64,000 bases of DNA from Pseudobutyrivibrio sp. (GTDB lineage: Bacteria; Bacillota; Clostridia; Lachnospirales; Lachnospiraceae), in contig NZ_SVEV01000019.1 in assembly GCF_015057185.1 (NCBI RefSeq), positions 1-64,000 on the forward strand, read 5' to 3'. The position numbers were made by a program, and so were the translations under genes. The number at the start of each line of letters is the position of its first letter. Position 1 is the stretch's first letter. Positions 28,044 through 37,034 of this stretch are shown piece after piece. The notes beneath the pieces were generated by a model, which saw only the letters and a list, made by a program, of their open reading frames with translations, did no database searches and had not been told where the DNA came from.

Positions 28044-28502
28044 TTATTGTGGTATAGGATGCTCATTAATGTACTGTTCTAGGATTTCTGCGGCATCGCC
28101 TATGATTTCTGCACAAGGTCGTTTCTTGTAGTATTCAGCTGTGCGAGCCTCAGGAACAGGAATATCGTGTTTTGTGTTTAAGCCAAGCATTTCTCTGCAA
28201 ACAATAGAGCCGTGTTGCTCCTCAAATTTATGAGCAAGTTCTTGAATTCTTGCGTAATGATCTGCTTTGACCTGGCCAGTTTCAGGTCCGTCGTATCCAT
28301 ATAATAGTCCTGTAATCATGAACATGCCGCTTACAGAGCCACATACCTCTCTAAGGCGACCCATTCCACCACCAAATGAGGATGCCATTTTAAGTAGTGT
28401 AGTCTCATCAATAGGAAGCATATCTGCAAAGGCAAGAGTAATAGCTTGTGAGCAATTATATCCATTTTTGAAATTTGCCATGGCAATTTCTCTTCGAGTC
28501 AT
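28044..28502 (-). CDS. C_GCAxxG_C_C family protein (putative redox-active)
   Basis: 152-aa small cytoplasmic protein with the cysteine pattern that names the family: NCSQA near residue 17, VCGSVSG near 54, VCREMLG near 102 and PCAEII near 129. Members are thought to bind metal or undergo redox chemistry; the true function is not established. One of only two minus-strand genes here. Minus-strand RBS AAAGGA before the ATG. Convergent with amt. Confidence 0.8.
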   Translation of the reverse strand: MTRREIAMANFKNGYNCSQAITLAFADMLPIDETTLLKMASSFGGGMGRLREVCGSVSGMFMITGLLYGYDGPETGQVKADHYARIQELAHKFEEQHGSIVCREMLGLNTKHDIPVPEARTAEYYKKRPCAEIIGDAAEILEQYINEHPIPQ

Positions 28503-28701
28503 AGTATAGAATCCTTTCGAATATAAATTGAATTAATTATAGCCCAACTAAAAATATTATTCCATTATTTAAATATGAAGAGATAGGGTGACAAACAATG
28601 GAAATCAGTAAATGTCACCCTGAAATTTATAAAAGGTTGACAATCTACATGGGCTATGATATCGTAAATGCGTTATTAATTGAATTATTTGGGAGGAAAA
28701 A

Positions 28702-29265
28702 ATGAACACAACAAAAGTAGCAACTACAAAAAGTAATTATTCAACATTAGACATTGCATATATCGCACTTGGTGCAGCATTAATTGCTATATGCTCATGG
28801 ATTAGCATTCCAACTACAGTGCCTTTCACATTGCAGACATTCGCTGTATTTATGATTTTGTCTTTATTAGGTGGAAAAAGAGGAACTCTCGCAACATTAG
28901 TCTACATTTTACTTGGTGCTGTAGGTGTACCAGTATTTGCTAATTTTACAGGCGGACTTGGAGTTTTATTAGGTAGCACTGGGGGATATATAATTGGATT
29001 TATTCTTACAGGAGTAATCTACATTGTATATGAGAAGCTTTTTAAAAAGACTTTGGTAGGTGAAATTATAGCTCTTGTTTTGGGACTTGCAGTATGTTAC
29101 GCAGTTGGAACTGTTTGGTTCATTCAGGTTTATTCAAAAGCTAATGGGGCCATTGGAGCTATGACAGCATTAGGCTGGTGTGTATTTCCATTTATTATTC
29201 CGGATTTAGTTAAGCTGGTACTTGCCATTGTACTTGCTAGAAGAGTAAGACCTGTACTTAGATAA
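28702..29265 (+). CDS. bioY: BioY, biotin ECF transporter substrate-binding component
   Basis: 187-aa membrane protein with about six hydrophobic segments and BioY motifs: TVPFTLQTFAVF after the first helix and the glycine-rich GSTGGYIIGF. Captures biotin and joins the shared EcfAAT energy module (not encoded here) or works alone. A TTGACA at 28637-28642 with a weak -10 (TATCGT, 28660-28665) may be its promoter. No BirA operator was recognised. RBS GGGAGG. Confidence 0.92.
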   Translation: MNTTKVATTKSNYSTLDIAYIALGAALIAICSWISIPTTVPFTLQTFAVFMILSLLGGKRGTLATLVYILLGAVGVPVFANFTGGLGVLLGSTGGYIIGFILTGVIYIVYEKLFKKTLVGEIIALVLGLAVCYAVGTVWFIQVYSKANGAIGAMTALGWCVFPFIIPDLVKLVLAIVLARRVRPVLR

Positions 29266-29305
29266 TAAATAAGAATATTAATAAAAGAAAGTCGTGATTC
29301 TTTGT

Positions 29306-29351
29306 AAAAAGTACCCTCTTTACTGGACAACCAGTAAAGAGGGTACTTTTT
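29306..29351. terminator. Bidirectional terminator between bioY and the thioesterase gene
   Basis: Perfect 21-bp inverted repeat (29306-29326 with 29331-29351) with an ACAA loop, flanked by A5 and T5, so it serves both convergent genes. Confidence 0.95.
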
Positions 29352-29352
29352 A

Positions 29353-29736
29353 TTAGTGACGTCCCTGAGCCTTTGCCATGAATTTTTCATTATTAATAAT
29401 GAAGCGTTCATGAGTACCCATTCCAACAACACCGTTTTCATCTGAGCAAACAACTTCAAATGTAAGCTTGCGACCATCTATTTCTGTAAGAGTGGCTTCA
29501 CACTTTACAGTCATGCCGATGGCACTAGGTGCTGTATGGCTAACATCAACTTTTGTTCCTACAGATCCTGAACCTTCTTCTAACTCTGGCTGTATCATTT
29601 TCCAACAGGTTTCTTCCATTAAAGAAATCATTGCTGGTGTAGCAAAAACATCTAAAGCACCGCTGGTAAATGCTTTTGCAGTATTATCAATCGTAACTAT
29701 TGTTTCGGCTTTTCCCTTCATTCCTATTTCTAACAT
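29353..29736 (-). CDS. Hotdog-fold thioesterase, FlK-like
   Basis: 127-aa single hotdog domain of the thioesterase group that includes fluoroacetyl-CoA thioesterase FlK. ATPAMISLMEETCW supplies the conserved Thr and Glu, and SHTAPSAIGM the His of the Thr-Glu-His set; the C-terminus has GMGTHERF. It probably hydrolyses a short acyl-CoA; the natural substrate is unknown, and general housekeeping is more likely than fluoroacetate resistance. Minus-strand RBS GGAAGGAG. Confidence 0.78.
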   Translation of the reverse strand: MLEIGMKGKAETIVTIDNTAKAFTSGALDVFATPAMISLMEETCWKMIQPELEEGSGSVGTKVDVSHTAPSAIGMTVKCEATLTEIDGRKLTFEVVCSDENGVVGMGTHERFIINNEKFMAKAQGRH

Positions 29737-29815
29737 AAAAAGCTCCTTCCCAATTTATTCTGTACATTATAGTATTATAGTGTATTTTCTTTAGAATAAA
29801 CAACGGTTTCCTTCG

Positions 29816-29844
29816 TTGTAGAAAGCTTATTTTTGTGATATAAT
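29816..29844 (+). promoter_or_regulatory. Promoter of queT
   Basis: TTGTAG (29816-29821), 17-bp spacer, perfect TATAAT (29839-29844) with an extended TG. Transcription would start around 29851, so the transcript opens directly with the preQ1 aptamer. Confidence 0.7.
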
Positions 29845-29849
29845 TTTTC

Positions 29850-29894
29850 ACCGTGAGTTCGTAACCATCCTCACGTAAATCAAAACTAAGGAGA
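29850..29894 (+). promoter_or_regulatory. preQ1-I riboswitch
   Basis: Compact aptamer: stem CGTGAG/CTCACG (29852-29857 with 29870-29875) around a C/A-rich loop TTCGTAACCATC, then an A-rich tail TCAAAACTAAGGAG. The loop CC can form the pseudoknot with the GG of AAGGAG (29888-29893), which is also the Shine-Dalgarno of queT, so preQ1 binding would block translation. Placement before a queuosine-precursor transporter matches known preQ1-I biology. Confidence 0.88.
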
Positions 29895-29902
29895 TTTTTA
29901 AA

Positions 29903-30403
29903 ATGAACAAAAAAGTATTATTTATTTGCCAGGGCGCAATGATTGCGGCCATTTATGTTGTGTTAACTATGTTTATTAACACATTCAATCTTGCAAGTGG
30001 AGCAATTCAGGTTAGAATTTCAGAGGCATTATGTATCTTGCCTATTTTTACTCCAGCAGCTGTTCCAGGATTGTTCGTTGGTTGCCTACTATCAAATATA
30101 TTTATGGGTAGCGCAATCTATGATATTATTTTTGGTAGTCTTGCAACATTAATAGGTGCTTTCGGTACATACTACCTTAGAAAGACAAAGTTCGTATTTA
30201 CATTACCACCTGTTATTGCAAATGGCATTATTATCCCATTAGTACTTAGATTTGCTTATCATATGACAGATGCTTACTGGTTCTTAGTAGCTACTGTATG
30301 TGCAGGCGAAATCATTTGTGTATGCATTTTAGGCATGATTTTAAAGGCTGCTCTTTGGCCACAGCATAAATTCATTTTTAGAAATGCAGAATTGAATGCC
30401 TAA
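29903..30403 (+). CDS. queT: QueT, queuosine precursor ECF transporter substrate component
   Basis: 166-aa membrane protein of the QueT (DUF988) family with about five to six helices. Diagnostic segments are IQVRISEALCILPIF, TPAAVPGLFVGCLLSN and YDIIFGSLATLIGA. It imports a queuine or preQ-type precursor for the tRNA wobble base queuosine with the ECF energy module. The upstream preQ1-I riboswitch independently supports this. It precedes argS by 27 nt, so the two may share a transcript. Confidence 0.93.
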   Translation: MNKKVLFICQGAMIAAIYVVLTMFINTFNLASGAIQVRISEALCILPIFTPAAVPGLFVGCLLSNIFMGSAIYDIIFGSLATLIGAFGTYYLRKTKFVFTLPPVIANGIIIPLVLRFAYHMTDAYWFLVATVCAGEIICVCILGMILKAALWPQHKFIFRNAELNA

Positions 30404-30430
30404 TATTTTTTAAATTGGACGGAGGAAGAG

Positions 30431-32191
30431 ATGAAAGAAATACTTGGACAAATCAAAGAACAAGTAATTGCTGGCTTTAAATCAGCAGGTTATGATGAAA
30501 AATATGCAATGGTTACACTATCAAACAGACCTGATTTATGCCAGTTTCAGTGCAATGGAGCTATGGCAGCAGCAAAAGAATACAAAAAGGCACCAATTGC
30601 TATCGCTAATGAGGTAGTAGAGAAGTTAGCTGATAATGCAATGTTTTCTAAGTGCGAGGCATGCCCACCAGGCTTCATTAATATGAACCTTTCTGATGAG
30701 TTTATAGCAGCTTTTGTTTCAAAAATGGCTGATGACACAGAGAGATTTGGAGTGGACAAGGTTTCTACACCTAAGAAAGTAATGATTGATTACGGCGGAC
30801 CTAATGTGGCAAAGCCACTTCACGTAGGTCACCTTCGTTCAGCTATTATTGGTGAGTCAATTAAGCGCACAGCTCGTTTTATGGGTGATGAAGTAGTAGG
30901 TGATGTTCACCTTGGCGATTGGGGTCTTCAGATGGGACTTATCATTACAGAGCTCAAACTTCGCAAGCCTGAACTTGTATACTTTGATGAAAACTATGAT
31001 GGAGAGTATCCAACAGAGGCTCCGTTTACTATTTCAGAGCTTGAAGAGATTTATCCATGTGCTTCTGGAAAGTCAAAGGAAGACCCTGCATACAAAGAAG
31101 CAGCTATGACAGCTACATATGAGCTTCAGCACGGTCGCAAGGGCTATCAGGCACTTCTTTCTCATATTCTTAATGTTTCAGTTAATGACCTTAAGAGAAA
31201 TTATGAGAAGCTTGATGTTACTTTTGACCTTTGGAAGGGAGAGAGTGATGCTCAGCCTTATATCCCAGATATGGTTCAAAAGATGAAGGATGATGGATTT
31301 GCATATATCTCTGAGGGAGCACTTGTAGTTGATGTCAAAGAAGACACAGATACAAAAGAGGTGCCACCATGTATGATTCTTAAATCTGATGGTGCTTCAC
31401 TTTACAATACAACTGATCTTGCAACAATGGTATGGAGAATGAAGGATTATAATCCAGATTCAATCATTTATGTTGTTGATAAGCGTCAGGAATTATATTT
31501 CACACAGGTATTTAGATGTGCTAAAAAGACAGGAATAGTTCCTGCTGATACTAATCTTTATTTCGTAGGCTTTGGTACTATGAATGGTAAGGATGGCAAA
31601 CCATTCAAGACACGTCAGGGTGGCGTTATGAGACTTGAGTATCTCCTTGCTGAGGTAGAGGAAAAGATGCTTGAGAAGATTAAAGAGAATGGTACAATGA
31701 ATGATGAGGATGCTGAAAAGACAGCTCAGATAGTTGGACTTTCAGCTGTTAAATATGGAGACCTTTCTAATCAGGCATCAAAGGATTATATCTTTGATAT
31801 TGATAGATTTACCTCTGCAGAGGGAAATACAGGTCCATACATTCTTTACACAATCGTTAGATGTAAGTCAATCCTTACAAAGGCAGGCGTTAGCAGCTTT
31901 GATGGCGCTATTCTTCCAGCTCATTCTGAGTCAGAGAGAGCACTTCAGCTTGAACTTACAAAGTTTATGGCAGCTCTTTCTTCTGCATATGAGGATATGG
32001 CTCCTCACAAGATTTGTGCTTATATCTATGATTTAGCTAATGCATTTAATAGATTTTATCATGATACAAAGATTTTAGCTGAGGAGGACGAGGCTGTTAA
32101 GGCAAGCTACCTTAAGCTTTTATGGCTTACTAGAGGTGTTCTTGAAAAGGCAATTGACCTTCTCGGTTTTAAAGCACCGGAGCGTATGTAA
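30431..32191 (+). CDS. argS: Arginyl-tRNA synthetase
   Basis: 586-aa class Ia synthetase charging tRNA-Arg. N-terminal Add1 domain, HIGH motif as HVGH near residue 130 in GGPNVAKPLHVGHLRS, the degenerate KMSKS region as KDGKPFKTRQGG, and the all-helical anticodon-binding domain at the end. RBS GGAGGAAG. Its TAA shares one base with the next ATG (TAATG), indicating translational coupling to the rRNA methyltransferase. Confidence 0.96.
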   Translation: MKEILGQIKEQVIAGFKSAGYDEKYAMVTLSNRPDLCQFQCNGAMAAAKEYKKAPIAIANEVVEKLADNAMFSKCEACPPGFINMNLSDEFIAAFVSKMADDTERFGVDKVSTPKKVMIDYGGPNVAKPLHVGHLRSAIIGESIKRTARFMGDEVVGDVHLGDWGLQMGLIITELKLRKPELVYFDENYDGEYPTEAPFTISELEEIYPCASGKSKEDPAYKEAAMTATYELQHGRKGYQALLSHILNVSVNDLKRNYEKLDVTFDLWKGESDAQPYIPDMVQKMKDDGFAYISEGALVVDVKEDTDTKEVPPCMILKSDGASLYNTTDLATMVWRMKDYNPDSIIYVVDKRQELYFTQVFRCAKKTGIVPADTNLYFVGFGTMNGKDGKPFKTRQGGVMRLEYLLAEVEEKMLEKIKENGTMNDEDAEKTAQIVGLSAVKYGDLSNQASKDYIFDIDRFTSAEGNTGPYILYTIVRCKSILTKAGVSSFDGAILPAHSESERALQLELTKFMAALSSAYEDMAPHKICAYIYDLANAFNRFYHDTKILAEEDEAVKASYLKLLWLTRGVLEKAIDLLGFKAPERM

Positions 32192-33516
32192 TGTCAGAAC
32201 AATCTTTTTTACCAATTGATTTTATTAACCGCATGGAGCAGGACTTAGGTCCTGACTTCCATGCGTTTTTGCGTTCTTATGATGAGAACAAGATATCTGC
32301 TCTTAGATTTAATCCAATCAAAGCCGACAAAAAGGCAATTGAAAATATGGCAGATACACTAAAAGAAAATGTTGATTGGAGCCCTAATGGCTACTACTAT
32401 GATGATGAAAACAGTAGGCCAGGAATTCATCCATATCATCATGCGGGAGTATATTATATTCAGGACGCATCAGCTCAGCTACCAGTTGAGATGCTTTCTG
32501 TGCAGCCAGGAGACTATTGCCTGGATTTGTGCGCTGCACCAGGTGGTAAATCTACTCAGATAGCAGGCTATTTAATGGGCCAGGGACTTCTTGTTTCCAA
32601 TGAGCCGATGAAAAATAGAGCAAAGATTCTATCAGAGAATGTAGAACGCCTTGGAATAAGAAATGCCATTGTCACATCAGAGTATCCAGACAAACTTGCT
32701 GAGACATTTCCATTGTACTTTGATAAAATAATGGTGGATGCGCCATGCTCTGGTGAGGGTATGTTTAGAAAAAATCATGATGCGTGTGCAGAGTGGTCTT
32801 TAGAATCAGTGGAAATGTGCGCTGAAAGACAGGCTCAGATTTTTGACTGTGCTTATGAGATGCTTATTCCGGGAGGAAGAATTTGTTATAGCACATGTAC
32901 CTTTGCCAAATTAGAGGATGAAGAGGCAGTTGCTGATTTTATTAAGAGACATCCAGATATGACCCTTATTGAGGAGCGCAGGCTATGGCCACATCAGGTA
33001 AAGGGAGAGGGACATTATGCAGCCCTTCTTGAAAAAGCTGATTTAGATAACATAGCAGAAGACTGCGCAGCCAATAGAAAACAATATCCACTTAAAAAGA
33101 TTAATAATAGAACTATTAATGACTATTTAGTTTTTGCTAAAGAAGTCATGACAGAACCAATATTAGATAATCTGCTTCTTGTAAATGACCAGTTATATAG
33201 TTTGCCGGCTAATTGCCCAGACTTTACTGGTATTCATGTTCTAAGAGGCGGATTATTCTTAGGATCATTTAAAAAGAATCGCTTTGAACCAAGCCATGCC
33301 TTGGCTCTTGCACTAAAGGATACAGAAGTAAAAAATAGTTATAATTTATCTAGAGAGGACTCTGACACTGACAACTATCTAAAGGGGCAGTCAATATATG
33401 GACAGGTAAAGGATGGTTGGACTTTGATAACAGTAGATGGATATTCTTTGGGATGGGGTAAGGCTTCAAAAGGCCAAATAAAAAATCATTATCCGAAGGG
33501 ATTGCGTAAAGTATGA
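32191..33516 (+). CDS. RsmF-like rRNA/tRNA m5C methyltransferase (NOL1/NOP2/Sun family)
   Basis: 441-aa SAM-dependent cytosine-5 methyltransferase. SAM site CAAPGGKSTQ near residue 113, the catalytic cysteines in DAPCSGEG (near 183) and YSTCTF (near 232). The C-terminal 130 residues resemble the RsmF-type PUA-like domain (GWGKASKGQIKNHYPKGLRK). Likely target is 16S rRNA, but the exact cytosine cannot be assigned. Overlaps argS by one base and the next gene by four. Confidence 0.88.
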   Translation: MSEQSFLPIDFINRMEQDLGPDFHAFLRSYDENKISALRFNPIKADKKAIENMADTLKENVDWSPNGYYYDDENSRPGIHPYHHAGVYYIQDASAQLPVEMLSVQPGDYCLDLCAAPGGKSTQIAGYLMGQGLLVSNEPMKNRAKILSENVERLGIRNAIVTSEYPDKLAETFPLYFDKIMVDAPCSGEGMFRKNHDACAEWSLESVEMCAERQAQIFDCAYEMLIPGGRICYSTCTFAKLEDEEAVADFIKRHPDMTLIEERRLWPHQVKGEGHYAALLEKADLDNIAEDCAANRKQYPLKKINNRTINDYLVFAKEVMTEPILDNLLLVNDQLYSLPANCPDFTGIHVLRGGLFLGSFKKNRFEPSHALALALKDTEVKNSYNLSREDSDTDNYLKGQSIYGQVKDGWTLITVDGYSLGWGKASKGQIKNHYPKGLRKV

Positions 33517-34379
33517 TTCACAAAATTTATATGCACAAACAAGATATATACGAGTTTATTATGTTCACTGTTGCCTCAGCAGTGATGGTTATAGGTATCT
33601 ATTTTTTTAAGTTCCCTAACCATTTTTCATTTGGTGGCGTTAGTGGTCTTTCTATTGTTTTGTCAGAATTGTTGCCTAAGACACCAGGTTCTATTAACCT
33701 GATAATTAATATTTTCCTGTTGTTATTGGGCTTTATTGTTTTTGGAAAAGAATTTGGAATTAAGACAACTTATATTACACTTTTAGTTTCATTTGGACCT
33801 AGTATTCTAGAAAAAATTAGTCCAATGGATGGTCCTCTTACAGAGCAGCCAGTTTTAGAGCTTATGTTTGCGATTGCACTGCCAGCATTTGCTTCAGCTG
33901 TTTTTTTCAACCTGGGAGCATCTTCAGGCGGAACAGATATTGTTGCCATGATTCTTAAAAAATATACAAAGGTAGATATTGGTACTGCATTATTTATGTC
34001 TGATGTAATGATAGTCATTAGTGCATGCCTAGTATTTAATGTGCAGACAGGTCTATTTTCATTGGTAGGTCTATTGGCCAAGTCTCTTGTAGTAGATGAG
34101 ACTATAGAGAACATTAACCTAGCTAAATATTTTACTATTATATGTAATGACCCAGAGCCTATAGTGAATTTCATTATGAATGATTTAGGCAAGGGCGCTA
34201 CTGTTTATAAGGCTCAGGGTGCTTACGGTCATAAAGAAAAAACTGTTATTCTTACAATTCTTAAAAGACAACAGGCTGTAGAATTGAAAAATTATATTCG
34301 TAGAAATCAACCTAGTGCCTTTATTGCTATTACAAATAGTAGTGAGATAATTGGCAAAGGCTTTAGAGGATACAATTAA
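33513..34379 (+). CDS. YitT family membrane protein (DUF161 + DUF2179)
   Basis: 288 aa: five to six membrane helices in the first 200 residues, with the family segments FGGVSGLSIVLS and NLGASSGGTDIVA, then a soluble C-terminal DUF2179 domain (YKAQGAYGHKEKTVILTIL). Physiological role unresolved in most species. ATGA overlap with the upstream methyltransferase. Confidence 0.85.
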   Translation: MIHKIYMHKQDIYEFIMFTVASAVMVIGIYFFKFPNHFSFGGVSGLSIVLSELLPKTPGSINLIINIFLLLLGFIVFGKEFGIKTTYITLLVSFGPSILEKISPMDGPLTEQPVLELMFAIALPAFASAVFFNLGASSGGTDIVAMILKKYTKVDIGTALFMSDVMIVISACLVFNVQTGLFSLVGLLAKSLVVDETIENINLAKYFTIICNDPEPIVNFIMNDLGKGATVYKAQGAYGHKEKTVILTILKRQQAVELKNYIRRNQPSAFIAITNSSEIIGKGFRGYN

Positions 34380-34397
34380 AATTACTTGGAGAATGAT

Positions 34398-36950
34398 ATG
34401 AACTTTACTTGGGGAATTCTTGCTCATGTTGATGCTGGCAAGACAACTTTGTCAGAGGCAATTTTATACAACTCAGGAATATTGGCGTCCATTGGTCGAG
34501 TAGACCATGGTGACGCCTTTTTAGATACCGACTCTCAAGAAAAAAATAGAGGAATTACTATTTTTTCTAAGCCGGCTGTTTTTTCGTTTAATGGTTCTAA
34601 TATGACCCTTCTTGATACTCCGGGCCATGTGGATTTTGCCACAGAGACAGAGAGAGCCTTATGGGCCCTTGATGGGGCCATTCTTTTGATAAGTGGAACA
34701 GATGGGGTTCAGCCTCATACCAAAACATTGTTTTCACTTCTTCAGAAATACAATATACCCACAATCATTTTCATTAATAAAATGGATATGCCTGATACGG
34801 ACGCTAACAGGCTTATTTTAGGTATCAGAAAAGAGCTAAAGGATAATTGTGCATTTATAAATGATTATGAATCTATAGCGGCAGAGAATGAGATGGCTAT
34901 GGATGAGTATTTGGAAACTGATTCTCTATCAGATGCAACAATTATGTCTATGATTTTAAATAGAGATTTCTATCCTGTTCTTACAGGCTCAGCCCTAAAA
35001 AATGAGGGAATAGGGGAACTGCTAGCCTTAATGTCAAAGGTGGTTGCAAACAGAAGGCCGGCAGGCAGCAGTGAATTTGGAGCAAGAGTTTACAAAATCG
35101 AGAGCCTTGGAAGCGATAGTAGGTTAACCTTTGCAAAAATAACTGGTGGAACAATCAATGTGAAAGATAATCTGCCCAATGGAGAAAAAATCGATCAGAT
35201 TCGTGTGTATTCCGGAAGTAAATTTGGACAGGTAAATTCTGCTGGTGAAGGGGATATTGTAGCCTTAGTTGGACCTAAAACAACCTATGCAGGTCAGGGA
35301 CTTGGAACTGAAACTGATAGAGCAGAACTAAATATTACTCCAGTATTACAATATCAATTGGTATTTTTGGATGATACTGTTCCTAGAGTTGCCTATCCAA
35401 AGCTTGCTGCTCTTAATGAGGAAGACCCATCCTTAAATCTTTCATGGGATGCTAATCTAGAGCAGATTAGAGTTAATTTGATGGGTCAGATACAAACTGA
35501 AATTTTAACTGCACGTATCAAAAATATACTTGGAATTGAAGTAAGCTTTGAAGAGTGCGGTGTTTTATATAAAGAGACTATCGCTTCACCGGTTGAAGGT
35601 GTAGGGCATTTTGAGCCACTTCGCCATTATGCAGAAGCACATATTTATATGGAACCAGCAGAACCAGGCAGTGGAATAACAGTTTCTGCAAATGTTTCTA
35701 CTGATCAACTTGCTTTAAATTGGCAGAGGCTTATTACCACACACATTCTAGAAAAAGAGCATGTTGGTATTCTCATTGGTGCACCATTGACAGATATTAA
35801 ATATACAATTGTTGGTGGCAGAGCACACATAAAGCATACTGAGGGTGGAGATTTTAGAGAGGCTACCTATAGGGCTATTAGACAGGGCTTGATGGAAACT
35901 GGCACTAAAATCTTAGAGCCTTATTTCAAATTCGAAATTTCTGTGCCATCTGGCCAGATTGGTCGCGTTATGAGTGATGTGCAAGCAATGAATGGTTCCT
36001 TTGAATCGCCTATAGAAGTAGATGGACGTTCTATTCTTAATGGAACTGCACCAGTTGCTACAATCAGAAACTATCAGGCAAAACTTGCTGCATTTACCAA
36101 GGGAGAAGGAAGAATATCCCTTGTGTTTAACGGATATAATGATTGCCACAATGAAAGTGAAGTATTAGAACAATTTGCCTACGATCCTGATATGGATGCT
36201 GATAATCCTTCTTCTTCAGTATTTTGTAGTCATGGCTCAGGAGAGCTTGTGCCTTGGGACGAAGTGAAATCTAGATGTCATGTGCCATGTATTCAGGACC
36301 GAGATAATCCTCAGGACGAAGAGGTAATTAACACAAAAAGAATGAATCATGGTGTGGATGAATGGCTAGATCCAGATGAGATTGATAGGATTTTACATAT
36401 GGCTACTCATAGTAACCACGGGAAGAATCCAAAGAAAGGCTGGCATTATGGCCAGACATCTAGGCCTAGAAGAGTAGACAGTGATTATGAATATCAAGCA
36501 CCTAAGGAAATAAAACCAAAGGAGAAATATTTGCTGGTTGATGGCTACAATTTGATATATGCATGGCCTGAATTGAAGGAGGTCCTTGAGGTCAATTTGG
36601 ATGGAGCAAGAGGTAAGCTCCTTGATATTCTAAGTAACTACAAAGCTATGACGGATTATAATGTGATTGCTGTTTTTGATGCCTATAAAGTAAAAGGGCA
36701 TGAGGTTACAGCCTCTGACTATCTTAATATCCATCAGGTATTTACAGCTGAGGCTCAGACAGCTGATGCTTATATTGAGAGATTTACTCATGAGCATGGA
36801 AAAAAATATGATATTACAGTAGTTACATCCGATGGATTAGAGCAGTTAATAATTAGAGGAGCTGGTGCAAAACTAGTATCTTCAAGGGAATTCATAAGTG
36901 AGGTGGAAAGCAGAGCAATAGAACTTAGGGAAAAATATAACATAAAATGA
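34398..36950 (+). CDS. TetM-like ribosomal GTPase fused to a Rae1/YacP-type endoribonuclease domain
   Basis: 850 aa. Residues about 1-640 are an EF-G/TetM-type translational GTPase: G1 AHVDAGKTT, G2 NRGITI, G3 DTPGHVDF, G4 NKMD, then domains II-V. The domain IV loop that in Tet(M)/Tet(O) reads SPVSTP is replaced by KHTEGGDF, so drug displacement is doubtful. After a charged linker, residues about 708-850 form a NYN/PIN nuclease domain close to B. subtilis Rae1 (YacP): YLLVDGYNLIYAWPEL, VIAVFDAYKVKG, TADAYIERF, VVTSDGLEQ, the aspartates being the expected metal ligands. Rae1 cuts mRNA in the ribosomal A site, where TetM-like factors bind. Start 34398 has GGAG six bases upstream; TTG at 34386 is an alternative. 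Downstream of argS and an rRNA methyltransferase. Confidence 0.88.
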   Translation: MNFTWGILAHVDAGKTTLSEAILYNSGILASIGRVDHGDAFLDTDSQEKNRGITIFSKPAVFSFNGSNMTLLDTPGHVDFATETERALWALDGAILLISGTDGVQPHTKTLFSLLQKYNIPTIIFINKMDMPDTDANRLILGIRKELKDNCAFINDYESIAAENEMAMDEYLETDSLSDATIMSMILNRDFYPVLTGSALKNEGIGELLALMSKVVANRRPAGSSEFGARVYKIESLGSDSRLTFAKITGGTINVKDNLPNGEKIDQIRVYSGSKFGQVNSAGEGDIVALVGPKTTYAGQGLGTETDRAELNITPVLQYQLVFLDDTVPRVAYPKLAALNEEDPSLNLSWDANLEQIRVNLMGQIQTEILTARIKNILGIEVSFEECGVLYKETIASPVEGVGHFEPLRHYAEAHIYMEPAEPGSGITVSANVSTDQLALNWQRLITTHILEKEHVGILIGAPLTDIKYTIVGGRAHIKHTEGGDFREATYRAIRQGLMETGTKILEPYFKFEISVPSGQIGRVMSDVQAMNGSFESPIEVDGRSILNGTAPVATIRNYQAKLAAFTKGEGRISLVFNGYNDCHNESEVLEQFAYDPDMDADNPSSSVFCSHGSGELVPWDEVKSRCHVPCIQDRDNPQDEEVINTKRMNHGVDEWLDPDEIDRILHMATHSNHGKNPKKGWHYGQTSRPRRVDSDYEYQAPKEIKPKEKYLLVDGYNLIYAWPELKEVLEVNLDGARGKLLDILSNYKAMTDYNVIAVFDAYKVKGHEVTASDYLNIHQVFTAEAQTADAYIERFTHEHGKKYDITVVTSDGLEQLIIRGAGAKLVSSREFISEVESRAIELREKYNIK

Positions 36951-37034
36951 TTTTAACAATAACTCCATAATTATTATATATAATTACAAAATAATGGATT
37001 GTTGGTAATTTATTTACATGTTGGAGGCAAACTG

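Noticed and set aside
28600-28700. BirA operator before bioY
   Set aside because: No convincing pair of inverted half-sites with proper spacing was found.
34398-36950. Calling the TetM-like gene a tetracycline resistance determinant
   Set aside because: The domain IV loop typical of Tet(M)/Tet(O) is absent, the gene sits in a housekeeping translation context, and it has an extra nuclease domain; no resistance-island features are nearby.
36960-36995. AT-rich inverted repeat before the EAL gene as a protein-binding site
   Set aside because: The symmetry is imperfect and within very AT-rich sequence; it may only contain a weak promoter (TTAACA and TATATA).
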